NCBI RefSeq assembly: GCF_039566955.1
Contig: NZ_CP154796.1
Coordinates: 4,650,001-4,714,000, forward strand
Origin: Micromonospora sp. DSM 45708
GTDB lineage: Bacteria; Actinomycetota; Actinomycetes; Mycobacteriales; Micromonosporaceae
Length of the DNA stretch: 64,000 bases
Direction: 5' to 3'
Part shown: one piece after another, positions 54,494-62,423 of the stretch
Position numbering within the stretch: position 1 is the stretch's first letter
Layout: each line of letters begins with the position of its first letter
Position numbers and translations under genes: made by a program
Notes under the pieces: model-generated
The model's input: only the letters and a program-made list of their open reading frames with translations
What the model was told of the DNA's origin: nothing
Database searches by the model: none

Positions 54494-54522
54494 ACTTTAG
54501 CCGAGCGAGGGAACGTTGCCAA
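54494..54522 (-). promoter_or_regulatory. Promoter of the Gly-Cys-Val tRNA operon
   Basis: On the minus strand, TTGGCA (54517-54522), a 17-base spacer and TAAAGT (54494-54499). It is the best sigma-70-type promoter in the region and points into tRNA-Gly copy 2. Confidence 0.65.
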
Positions 54523-54734
54523 ATCGGATTGCCTCTCCGGCGCGTCCGGGTGAGCGGTGCGCGATCTCCGGTGGGCATCCTAGGAGCCTGGGTGGCAGGC
54601 CGAGCGGGTGGATCACAGGCACGTCCACCTGCGGATCCTGACCACCGGCCGAGTGTCCGGCATCCGACTGTCCCATCGCCGACCGGCCGGTCCGGTAACT
54701 CCTCGTGGTCATTCGGATGGGCTACCGTAACGGC

Positions 54735-55337
54735 GTGACGAGACGAGCCGCCGAGATCCGCCTGGACGCGCTGCTGCGTACGGCCTGCGAGGTGATCGCG
54801 GAACGAGGGCTCGCCAACACGCGCACCGCCGACGTGGCGGAAGCCGCCGGGGTCAGCCAGGCGCTGGTCTTCTACCACTTCGCCACCAAGGACCGGTTGC
54901 TCGCGCAGGCGTTCGCGTACGCGGTCGAGCAGGACCTGGCCCGCCTGGACGGGGTGCTCCGCTCCGCCGCGCCGCCGCTGGCGAAGCTGCGGCGGATGCT
55001 CCGCCTCTACGCGCCGACCGGCCGGGCCGCCTCCTGGTCGATCTGGATCGACGGCTGGTCCGAGTCGCTGCGTACGCCGGAGCTGGAGAAGCTCTCCCGC
55101 CGCCTCGACCTGCGGTGGCGGCAGGACCTGGCGACGGTGATCACCGACGGGGTCGCCGACGGCACGTTCACCTGCCCCGACCCGGCCGGCGCGGCCTGGC
55201 GGATCAGCGCCGTGATGGACGGCCTGGCGGTGCAGCTCTCGGTGCACGAACGGGTGATCACCCGCCGACAGATCGCCGAGTGGATCCGCCTGGTCGCCGC
55301 CCGCGAGCTGAGCCTGGAACCCGGCCAGCTGGACTGA
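54735..55337 (+). CDS. TetR/AcrR family transcriptional regulator
   Basis: A 200-residue regulator: LLRTACEVIAERGLANTRTA, recognition AGVSQALVFYHFATKDRLLA and a C-terminal helical ligand domain containing SWSIWIDGWSESLRTPEL, as in BetI-like TetRs. GTG 54735 is chosen because TACCGT lies six bases upstream, a leaderless arrangement; an in-frame ATG at 54717 is upstream of that -10. It converges on, and overlaps by 80 bases, the AlkB-like gene. Confidence 0.88.
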   Translation: MTRRAAEIRLDALLRTACEVIAERGLANTRTADVAEAAGVSQALVFYHFATKDRLLAQAFAYAVEQDLARLDGVLRSAAPPLAKLRRMLRLYAPTGRAASWSIWIDGWSESLRTPELEKLSRRLDLRWRQDLATVITDGVADGTFTCPDPAGAAWRISAVMDGLAVQLSVHERVITRRQIAEWIRLVAARELSLEPGQLD

Positions 55338-56487
55338 GCGCGCCGGCGGCCACCGCGCGGGCCAGCCGGGCGCGGGCCGGTGGATGGACGTTCGCGGCGG
55401 ACAGGTCGCCCCGGTAGTGGGCCAGCACCCGGTGGTCCATCACGCGGCGCCAGACCGGCGGCAGCAGCGCGGCGACCACCATGGTGGCGTAGCCGGCCGG
55501 CAGTTGCGGGGAGGCGTCGAAGCTGCGCAGCACCTGGTAGCGGCGCAGCGGATTGGCGTGGTGGTCGCTGTGCCGCTGGAGCTGGAACAGGAAGACGTTG
55601 GTGACGACGCGGTCGCTGTTCCAGCTGTGCCGCGGATCGACCTTCTCGTAGCGACCGGCGGCGGTGCGCTGCCGGGCCAGACCGTAGTGCTCCAGGTAGT
55701 TGACGGCCTCCAGCAGGGAGAAGCCGACCACCGCCTGGAGCACGAGGAACACCAGCACGCCGGGGCCGAACACCACCGCCAGCAACGCGTAGAGCAGCAC
55801 GGTCATCGCCCAGGCGTTGAGCACCTCGTTGCGCCAGGTCCACGGGCTGCGCCCGCGCAGCCGCAAGCGGCCGGCCTCCAACCGCCAGGCCGAGCGCAGG
55901 CTGCCGGCGACGGTACGCGGCCAGAATGCCCAGAACGTCTCGCCGAGGCGCGAGCTGGCCGGATCCTCGGGCGTGGCGACGCGTGTGTGGTGGCCCCGGT
56001 TGTGCTCGACGTGGAAGTGCCCGTACCCGGTCGGCGCCAGCGCGATCTTCGACAGCCGGCGTTCCGCCTTCTCCCGCTTGTGCCCCAACTCGTGGGCGGT
56101 GTTGATGGCGATGCCGTCGACCACCCCGACGGTGGCGACCAGGCCGGCGGCGACCGCCCAGGAGAGCCGGCCGCCGGCCCACACCGCGCAGCACAGCACC
56201 AGGGCCGCGTACTGGGCGGGCAGCCAGAGGTAGGTGAGCCAGCGGTAGTAGCCGTCGGCCTGCAACGCCGGCACCGCCGCCTCGGGCGGGTTCGCCCGGT
56301 CGTCGCCGATCAGCAGGTCGACCGCCGGGATGGCGCCGAACACCACCGCCGGGGTGAGCCACCAGGCCCAGCCGGAGCCGGTGGTGTGCCAGAGCCCCCA
56401 CGCCAGGAACGGCAGCACCGGCACGAGCAGCGCGAGCGGCCAGAGCGGCTTGCGGGGGTCCCGCCACGGAACGGTGTCGGTACGCAT
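55258..56487 (-). CDS. AlkB-type alkane/fatty-acid hydroxylase (membrane diiron)
   Basis: A 409-residue membrane monooxygenase/desaturase. The His clusters are NTAHELGHK, EHNRGHH and QLQRHSDHHANP, with NYLEHYGL between, as in AlkB (HELxHK, EHxxGHH, LQRHSDHHA and NYxEHYG). Four to six helices precede and separate them. It hydroxylates n-alkanes or related chains and needs rubredoxin and a reductase, neither of which is adjacent. ATG 56487 follows GGAGTCC. Its 3' end overlaps the convergent TetR gene by 80 bases. Confidence 0.92.
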   Translation of the reverse strand: MRTDTVPWRDPRKPLWPLALLVPVLPFLAWGLWHTTGSGWAWWLTPAVVFGAIPAVDLLIGDDRANPPEAAVPALQADGYYRWLTYLWLPAQYAALVLCCAVWAGGRLSWAVAAGLVATVGVVDGIAINTAHELGHKREKAERRLSKIALAPTGYGHFHVEHNRGHHTRVATPEDPASSRLGETFWAFWPRTVAGSLRSAWRLEAGRLRLRGRSPWTWRNEVLNAWAMTVLLYALLAVVFGPGVLVFLVLQAVVGFSLLEAVNYLEHYGLARQRTAAGRYEKVDPRHSWNSDRVVTNVFLFQLQRHSDHHANPLRRYQVLRSFDASPQLPAGYATMVVAALLPPVWRRVMDHRVLAHYRGDLSAANVHPPARARLARAVAAGALSPAGRVPGSARGRRPGGSTRRSVGG

Positions 56488-56540
56488 CGTCGGACTCCGA
56501 TCGGTTGCTCCTGATCCGACTGTGTCAGTCACCGGCGGGT

Positions 56541-56565
56541 TTTACAAGAGAAAAGTTTTTGTAAA
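56541..56565. promoter_or_regulatory. Inverted repeat upstream of the AlkB-like gene
   Basis: TTTACAA (56541-56547) and TTGTAAA (56559-56565) are perfect 7-base arms 11 bases apart, in the only strongly AT-rich stretch nearby and 54 bases before the AlkB start. Candidate operator, possibly for the convergent TetR. Confidence 0.45.
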
Positions 56566-56769
56566 GCGAGCCACCCCTACCAACCCCTGCTTTCAGTGAC
56601 TGTCACCTATGCGCTTGGTTATCGTGAATCATCCTCACGGCATTTTCCGGCCGCCACCCCCTGGCCGGTCCCCTCCCGCACGCCCGCGTCGGCGGTCCGC
56701 AACGAACCCGCCGCGCCCGGTGGCCCCGGTGGCGCACGTCCGCCGCGGACCGACGAACGGAGATCACGC

Positions 56770-58131
56770 ATGTCGTCGCAGCCCCCCGGCTCCCCCGAGC
56801 TGACCGTGGTGATGCCGACCTACCAGGACCCGCACTGCCTGGAACTGACCCTGCGGGCGCTGGCCCGCCAGACGCTGTCACCGGACCGCTTCGAAGTCGT
56901 CGTGGTGCGCGACGGCGGATCAGCCGACGGCTACCCGCAGGCGCTGGCCGCCGGCGCCGGCCTGCGCCTGCGGCTGGTCGAGCTGGCCGAGCGCCGTGGC
57001 CGATCCGGCGTCCGCAACGAAGGGGTACGGCACGCCGCCGCGCCCCTGATCGTCTTCCTCGACGCCGACTCCTGGTCGATGCCCGACCTGCTGGACCGGC
57101 ACCTGGCCCACCACCGCACGCCCGGCGCCGCCCCGGTGCTGATCGGCCGCCGGGACGACATCGGCCTGGCCCACCTGCCCGCCGTGCTGCGCGACGAGCC
57201 GGCGGCGATCCCCCGCCTCTCGCCGTACGCCGGCGACATGCGCTTCCCCCCCGACGGCGTGCCCGACGAGCGCCGGGACTGGCTGGAGATCGGCTGGACC
57301 GTCGCCTACACGCACAACATCTCGCTGTCCCGCGAGCTGTTCGACCGGGTCGGCGGCTTCCGCGAGGAGTTCGCGCTCAGCTACGGCATGGAGGACATCG
57401 AGCTGTTCTACCGGGTCGACCAGGCCGGGGCGAGCTTCGGGTACGACGACGACGCCCGCGTGATCCACCTGCCGCACCACCGCAACATGGGCCGCAACTG
57501 GGCCGAGATGATGGCCAACACCCGGTCGATCATGGCGCTCTACCCCTGCCTGGAGTGGGAGTTCCTCAGCGTCATCGTGGGCCCGGAGGCGGTCAAGCGG
57601 ATCCTGTTCTACCGCTCCCTGATCCGCGCGTCCGTCACGCAGCCGACGTGCGCCATCGGCCCGGCCGTGACCCGGCTCGCCGACCGGCTGCCCGGCCCCC
57701 GGGTGCTCTGGGTGGGCAGCGGCAGCGCCGACGCCGGGCTGCCCCCGGAGGCGTTGACGTTCGACCACACCGCCCCGGTCGGGCCGTCCAACTTCCACCT
57801 GATCGGACTCGCCCCGCCGCTGGCGCCGGGCAGCCTCGACGCGGTGGTCAGCGTGGACTTCTGGCGCTACCTGCTCTGGCCGGAGCTGTGCCAGTTCGTC
57901 AACGCGTCGCTGCTGCTGGCCGGCGAGGTGCACCTGGTCGCCACCGGGGACAGCGCGCCGGAGATGTGCGCCGTCGACCCGGAGTCGCTGGCGTACCTGC
58001 ACCGGTCACTGGCGGCCGAGTTCACCGTCGACCGGCAGGAGGTGCCGGGCCTCGGCGCGGTGCTGTCGCTGCGCCCGCCCCGGGCCGCCGGCGGCGCGCC
58101 CGCGTACGCGCAGGCCGCAGCCGCCGGCTGA
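56770..58131 (+). CDS. Glycosyltransferase family 2 protein fused to a methyltransferase-like domain
   Basis: A 453-residue cytoplasmic protein. Residues 1-270 are a GT-A fold: VVMPTYQDPHCLELTLRAL, VVRDGGSADG, the metal-binding FLDADS, RSGVRNEGV and GMEDIELFYRV. Residues about 315-430 read VLWVGSGSADAGLP, LAPGSLDAVVSVDFWRYLLW and NASLLLAGEVHLVATG, which follow the pattern of a class I methyltransferase Rossmann fold with an atypical SAM loop. The second half may be a non-catalytic module. ATG 56770 follows ACGGAG. Sugar acceptor unknown. Confidence 0.82.
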   Translation: MSSQPPGSPELTVVMPTYQDPHCLELTLRALARQTLSPDRFEVVVVRDGGSADGYPQALAAGAGLRLRLVELAERRGRSGVRNEGVRHAAAPLIVFLDADSWSMPDLLDRHLAHHRTPGAAPVLIGRRDDIGLAHLPAVLRDEPAAIPRLSPYAGDMRFPPDGVPDERRDWLEIGWTVAYTHNISLSRELFDRVGGFREEFALSYGMEDIELFYRVDQAGASFGYDDDARVIHLPHHRNMGRNWAEMMANTRSIMALYPCLEWEFLSVIVGPEAVKRILFYRSLIRASVTQPTCAIGPAVTRLADRLPGPRVLWVGSGSADAGLPPEALTFDHTAPVGPSNFHLIGLAPPLAPGSLDAVVSVDFWRYLLWPELCQFVNASLLLAGEVHLVATGDSAPEMCAVDPESLAYLHRSLAAEFTVDRQEVPGLGAVLSLRPPRAAGGAPAYAQAAAAG

Positions 58132-58137
58132 GGCCGG

Positions 58138-58995
58138 TCACCGCCACCGTCGCGGGGTCCGTCGTCGTGCGAACGACGGCGCCGGGCCCCCGGCCGGCTC
58201 ACCGGTCGGCTCTCCGGCGGGGCGGAGCAGGCGCCGCATCCGCAGCAACAGCCCGGCCCCGAGGAAGAGCAGCAGCCCACCGAGCCCGAAGGCGGCCTGC
58301 ACCACACCGAAGCCGCCGGTCTCGGCGACCGGCCGCCCGGCCGCGCCCGGCAGCGGCGGCTCGACCACCGTCGCCCCGGTGGACGCGTCCGCCGCCGGCT
58401 CCTCGGCGGGCGGCTCCTCACCGGGCGGGTCGGTCGGCTCGGCGCTGGTCGGCGTCGGCTCCGGCGTCGGCTCGGCCGCCTCGCCCACCACCTGACGCGA
58501 GGCGGTCCGCCGGGCCAGCAGCCGCAACTGCGGGTCGTACGCCTCGGCGGCGATGCTCACCCGGCCGCGCCCCACGTCCTCGGCGAACGCCACCCGGTAG
58601 CGGGCGGTCACGGTGCGCCCCGGGCAGAGCACGCCCGGGTCCAGCTCCCGGTCGGTCAACCGCGCGGTGTCCCCGTCGGTGCGGATCTCCAACGGGAACG
58701 AGCCGGTCTCCTCCACCCGGTCCACCTTGACCTGGTCCAGCCGCAGGCCCTGCACCTGGAGCAGCATCGACCAGCGCACCTTGACGCAGTCGGAGCGGGC
58801 ACCCCGGTCGGAGCGGGACACCACCGCGGAGAGCGTCTCCACCCGGTCGCCGCCGGTGAACTCGTCCGGCAGGCCGCTCAGCTCCGTGGAGAAGGCCGCC
58901 GCCGCCCGCGCCGGCGCGGCCCCGGCATACCCGGAACCCGCCAGGCAGGTCAGCACCAGCCCGATCCGCAGCGCGTGCCGCCACCCGCCCACCAC
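58138..58995 (-). CDS. Cell-surface protein with LAxTG-like sorting tail
   Basis: A 285-residue exported protein, start GTG 58995 (or GTG 58992, better spaced from AGGAGG). The signal peptide ends near ARA (residue 32). The mature domain (about 36-165) is a beta-rich region with Cys pairs (SDCVKVRWSML and PGVLCPGRTV). A Pro/Glu/Thr linker (172-225) leads to PVAETGG, then a membrane helix and a basic tail (RMRRLLR). This matches the LAxTG signal for class E sortases loosely (A for L). Function unknown. Confidence 0.7.
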   Translation of the reverse strand: MVGGWRHALRIGLVLTCLAGSGYAGAAPARAAAAFSTELSGLPDEFTGGDRVETLSAVVSRSDRGARSDCVKVRWSMLLQVQGLRLDQVKVDRVEETGSFPLEIRTDGDTARLTDRELDPGVLCPGRTVTARYRVAFAEDVGRGRVSIAAEAYDPQLRLLARRTASRQVVGEAAEPTPEPTPTSAEPTDPPGEEPPAEEPAADASTGATVVEPPLPGAAGRPVAETGGFGVVQAAFGLGGLLLFLGAGLLLRMRRLLRPAGEPTGEPAGGPAPSFARRRTPRRWR

Positions 58996-59169
58996 GCCTC
59001 CTCGCCTCGGTCGTGTCCACCGGCAACGCTAGGAGCGGCCCCGGCCGGCCGGTAGACGGGCGTGTTCGCACCCAACGTCAACATCGACCGGTGGTTTCAC
59101 CGACCGTGGTGAACCGGTCACGACCGCCCGCCGACACGCCCGGGATCGGCCGTGCGACACAATCTCCCG

Positions 59170-59841
59170 GTGTCCGAGCTGTCCGCCGCCTTCGTCCGGC
59201 TGCACGCCCGTCTCGCCCCGGTCGCGTTCGTCCCCGAGGTGCGGCTGCACCAGGCCGACGAACCGATCGGCCTCTGGGAGCTGACCGAGGGTGAGTTCCG
59301 CAGCAGCCAGCCGCCGCCGTTCTGGGCCTTCGCCTGGGCCGGCGGGCAGGCACTCGCCCGGTACGTGACCGACCACCCGGAGCTGGTCGCCGGCCGCCGG
59401 GTGCTCGACCTCGCCGCCGGCTCCGGCCTGGTCGCGATCGCCGCCGCCCGGGCCGGCGCGGCCACCGTCCGGGCGGTCGAGGTGGACGAGCGGGCCGTCG
59501 CGGCCGTCGCGCTCAACGCCGAGGCCAACGGGGTACGCGTCGACGCCGAACTCGGCGACGTGCTCGACGCCGACGCCGGGGACGCCGAGGTGGTGCTGGC
59601 CGGCGACGTGTTCTACAGCGAGGCGATGGCCCGACGGATGCTGCGCTTCCTGCTCCGGGCCGCCCGGTCCGGCGCGCGGGTGCTGGTGGGCGACCCGGAC
59701 CGGGCGTTCCTGCCCCGCGAGCGCTTCCACGAACTGGCCGGGTACGAGGTGCCGGTGCCGGAGGCGCTGGAGAGCGTCCGGGTGAAGCACACCCGGGTGT
59801 GGGAACTGGACCCGAGCCCGCCCGGCGCCCGCCGCGCCTAG
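59170..59841 (+). CDS. Class I SAM-dependent methyltransferase (ETFB/Nnt1-like)
   Basis: A 223-residue enzyme. It has PFWAFAWAGGQALARYV, motif I VLDLAAGSGLVAIAAARAG, acidic loop VEVDERAVAA and AGDVFYSEAMA, typical of protein-lysine or nicotinamide methyltransferase-like proteins. The target is unknown. GTG 59170 is favoured over GTG 59152, because CACAAT (59158-59163) sits six bases before it, a leaderless layout seen repeatedly in this window. Repeat copy D follows the stop. Confidence 0.85.
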   Translation: MSELSAAFVRLHARLAPVAFVPEVRLHQADEPIGLWELTEGEFRSSQPPPFWAFAWAGGQALARYVTDHPELVAGRRVLDLAAGSGLVAIAAARAGAATVRAVEVDERAVAAVALNAEANGVRVDAELGDVLDADAGDAEVVLAGDVFYSEAMARRMLRFLLRAARSGARVLVGDPDRAFLPRERFHELAGYEVPVPEALESVRVKHTRVWELDPSPPGARRA

Positions 59842-59849
59842 CCGGGGCG

Positions 59850-59900
59850 TGGAAAGGGGCCCCGGCTAGACCGAAGGCGTCAAGAAGGGGCCCCGCCTTA
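59850..59900 (-). repeat. Palindromic repeat copy D
   Basis: Two self-complementary GGGGCCCC blocks (59856-59863 and 59887-59894) flank a core that on the minus strand reads TTGACGCCTTCGGTCTAG. It matches copies A-C and lies just after the methyltransferase gene. Confidence 0.7.
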
Positions 59901-59969
59901 CCAAAGTCAGGGTGGGTGGGTGCCGTTCGATGGCGGTGGGACGCCCCGGCCGCCGCCTAGCGTCAGCGC

Positions 59970-60902
59970 ATGATCACACTTCGTGGGTTGACGAAACGGT
60001 TCGGCGGGGTGACCGCCGTCGACGACCTGACCGTCGAGATCCGCCCCGGCCAGGTGACCGGGTTCCTCGGCCCGAACGGCGCCGGCAAGTCCACCACCAT
60101 GCGGATGGTGCTCGGCCTGGACCGGCCCACCGCCGGGACGGCCCTGGTCAACGGGCGCGCGTACCGCACACTTCGGCACCCGCTGTACGAGGTCGGCGCG
60201 CTGCTCGACGCCACCGGCGTGCACCCGGCCCGCGCCGGCGTGGCGCACCTGCGGGCGATGGCGCGCAGCAACGGCGTACCGGCCCGACGGGTCGCCGAGG
60301 TGCTCGACCTGGTCGGCCTGGACGCCCGGGCCGCCGGCAAGCCGGGCCGGGCGTTGTCGCTGGGGATGGGACAGCGGCTCGGCATCGCCGGCGCGCTGCT
60401 CGGTGACCCGCCGGTGCTGCTGCTCGACGAACCGGTCAACGGCCTCGACCCGGACGGGGTGCGGTGGATCCGCGGGTTCACCCGCCGGCTCGCCGACGAG
60501 GGCCGCACCGTGCTGATCTCCAGCCACCTGATGAACGAGATGCAGCAGACCGCCGACCGGGTGGTGGTGCTCGGCCGGGGCCGGCTGGTCGCCGACGCGC
60601 CGCTGGCCGAGCTGATCGCCACCCGGCCCGCCGCCTCGATCCGGGTACGCGGGCCGGAACCGGCCGCGCTCGCCGCGCTCGGCGACCGACTGGCCGCCGA
60701 GGGCGCGACCGTCACCGCCGAGCACGGCGGCCTCGCCGTGGCCGGCAGCACCGCCGGCCGGGTCGGCGACCTGGCGTACGAGCTGGGGGTGCGGCTGCAC
60801 GAGCTGACACCCGTCGCGCCCTCCCTGGAGGAGGCGTTCCTGGAACTGACCGCCGGCAGCGTCGAGTACGTCGCCGGCCCGACCGGAGGCGGGACCCGAT
60901 GA
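59970..60902 (+). CDS. ABC transporter ATP-binding protein (exporter type)
   Basis: A 310-residue ATPase: Walker A GPNGAGKST, signature variant LSLGMGQR (an L replaces the usual second G), Walker B VLLLDEP, ISSHLMNEM switch. A C-terminal regulatory segment (230-300) includes SIRVRGPEPAALAAL. The type resembles antibiotic-resistance or lantibiotic exporters (CcmA/DrrA-like). It is coupled by ATGA to its permease, and a NarL-type two-component system follows on the opposite strand. Confidence 0.92.
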   Translation: MITLRGLTKRFGGVTAVDDLTVEIRPGQVTGFLGPNGAGKSTTMRMVLGLDRPTAGTALVNGRAYRTLRHPLYEVGALLDATGVHPARAGVAHLRAMARSNGVPARRVAEVLDLVGLDARAAGKPGRALSLGMGQRLGIAGALLGDPPVLLLDEPVNGLDPDGVRWIRGFTRRLADEGRTVLISSHLMNEMQQTADRVVVLGRGRLVADAPLAELIATRPAASIRVRGPEPAALAALGDRLAAEGATVTAEHGGLAVAGSTAGRVGDLAYELGVRLHELTPVAPSLEEAFLELTAGSVEYVAGPTGGGTR

Positions 60903-61720
60903 CCGCGCTGCCCACGCTCGACCCGACTCGGCCGGTGTCCCGGCCCGCTCCGGCCGGCCACCCGCTCGCCGGCGCGGTGGCCGCCGAGTGGACCAAGCTC
61001 TGGTCGGTCCGCTCCACCTGGTGGACGCTGGTCGCGGCGCTCGTCACCATGGCGGCCACCGCCGCCCAACTCGCCATCTACGTGGTGAACGCGAACACCG
61101 ACGACGACCCGACCGTGGACCCGGGCGTGCTGCCGGTCGGCGACGTGGTGGCCGGCTCGCTGGAGCTGACCCAGTTCGTCGTGCTCGCGCTCGGCCTGTT
61201 CGCGATCACCAGCGAGTTCGCCACCGGCACCATCCGCACCACGCTGCGCTGCACCCCGTCCCGCGGCCGGGTGCTGGCGGCCAAGGCGCTGGTGGTCGGC
61301 GCGGTGACGTTCGGCGTCGGGCTGCTGCTCGGCGGCGTCGGCGCGGCGGTGGCCCGGCCGGTGCTGGGCGGGTGGGGCCGCGCGCCGCTGGGCGGCACCG
61401 TGGCCGACGTGGTCGCCTGCGCCGCGTACCTGGCGCTGGTGAGCGTGCTGGCGCTCGGGCTCGCCGCGGCGCTGCGCGGCCCGGTGCTGACGCTGACCGT
61501 GCTCCTCGCGCTGCTCTACATCGTGCCGCTGTCGTTGCAGGAGCCGGACATCACGGCGCTCACCCGGATCGCCGACGCGTTCCCCGGGGTGGCCGGCGGC
61601 CACTTCCTGGCCGGCGACACCGAGCCGTACCCGGCGGTCGTCGGGCTGCTGCTGCTCGTCGGCTGGGCCGCCGCCGCGCTGGCGCTCGGCCGCTGGGCGC
61701 TGGCCCGGCGCGACGCCTGA
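60899..61720 (+). CDS. ABC transporter permease (ABC-2 type)
   Basis: A 273-residue permease with about six helices. After a Pro-rich cytoplasmic start come AVAAEWTKLWSVRSTWWTLV (typical ABC-2 opening), ALGLFAITSEFATGTIRTTL and helices near 120-270. It forms the membrane part of the export pair. The signal EYATGTIR-like motif supports the DrrB/ABC-2 family. The substrate is unknown. Confidence 0.9.
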   Translation: MTALPTLDPTRPVSRPAPAGHPLAGAVAAEWTKLWSVRSTWWTLVAALVTMAATAAQLAIYVVNANTDDDPTVDPGVLPVGDVVAGSLELTQFVVLALGLFAITSEFATGTIRTTLRCTPSRGRVLAAKALVVGAVTFGVGLLLGGVGAAVARPVLGGWGRAPLGGTVADVVACAAYLALVSVLALGLAAALRGPVLTLTVLLALLYIVPLSLQEPDITALTRIADAFPGVAGGHFLAGDTEPYPAVVGLLLLVGWAAAALALGRWALARRDA

Positions 61721-61745
61721 CCCCGGCCGGCAGGGGCGGGGCTGG

Positions 61746-62423
61746 TCAGCCGGTGGGCGGAACCAGCCCCGCCTCGTACGCGAGGATCGCCGCCTGCACC
61801 CGGTTGCGCACGTCCAGTCGGGTGAAGACGCTGTTCAGGTAGCTCTTCACGGTGCCCTCGACCAGGTGCAGCCGGCGGGCGATCTCGGCGTTGGACAGCC
61901 CCGCCCCGACCAGCGCGAGCACCTCCCGCTCCCGGTCGGTCAGCCCGGCCAGCCGGTCCCGCGCGTACGGGCCGCGGGCGAGGCGGCCACCGCTCAGCTC
62001 GATCACCCGCCGGGCCACCCGCGGCGACAGGTACGCCCCGCCGTCGGCCACCGCGCGCACCCCGGCCAGCAGTTCCCGGGGATCACCGGACTTGAGCAGG
62101 AAACCGGCGGCGCCGTGGCCGAGCGCGCGGGCGATCAGGTCGTCGTCGCCGAACGTGGTGAGCATGACCGCGGCGGTCCCCGGCACCAGGCGGCGGATCT
62201 GCGCCGCCGCGCTCAGCCCGTCGCAGCGGGGCATCCGGATGTCCAGCAACGCCACCCGGGGCCGGTACGCGCGCACCAGCTCGACGGCGACGTGGCCGTC
62301 ACCGGCCTCGCCGACCACCTCGATGCCCGGGTCGGCGGCCAGGATCGCCCGGACCCCGGCGCGGACCATCGCCTCGTCGTCGGCGAGCACCACCCGCACC
62401 GGGCGCCCGTGGTCGTCGGTCAT
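61746..62423 (-). CDS. NarL/LuxR-family response regulator
   Basis: A 225-residue regulator. The acidic pocket is VVLADDEAMVRAGV, phospho-Asp in LLDIRMPRCDG, and the LuxR-type effector reads LTDREREVLALVGAGLSNAE and EGTVKSYLNSVFTRLDVRNR. ATG 62423 overlaps the kinase stop (ATGA), so both are co-translated. It converges on the ABC exporter, its likely target by analogy with DesR-type systems. Confidence 0.92.
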   Translation of the reverse strand: MTDDHGRPVRVVLADDEAMVRAGVRAILAADPGIEVVGEAGDGHVAVELVRAYRPRVALLDIRMPRCDGLSAAAQIRRLVPGTAAVMLTTFGDDDLIARALGHGAAGFLLKSGDPRELLAGVRAVADGGAYLSPRVARRVIELSGGRLARGPYARDRLAGLTDREREVLALVGAGLSNAEIARRLHLVEGTVKSYLNSVFTRLDVRNRVQAAILAYEAGLVPPTG

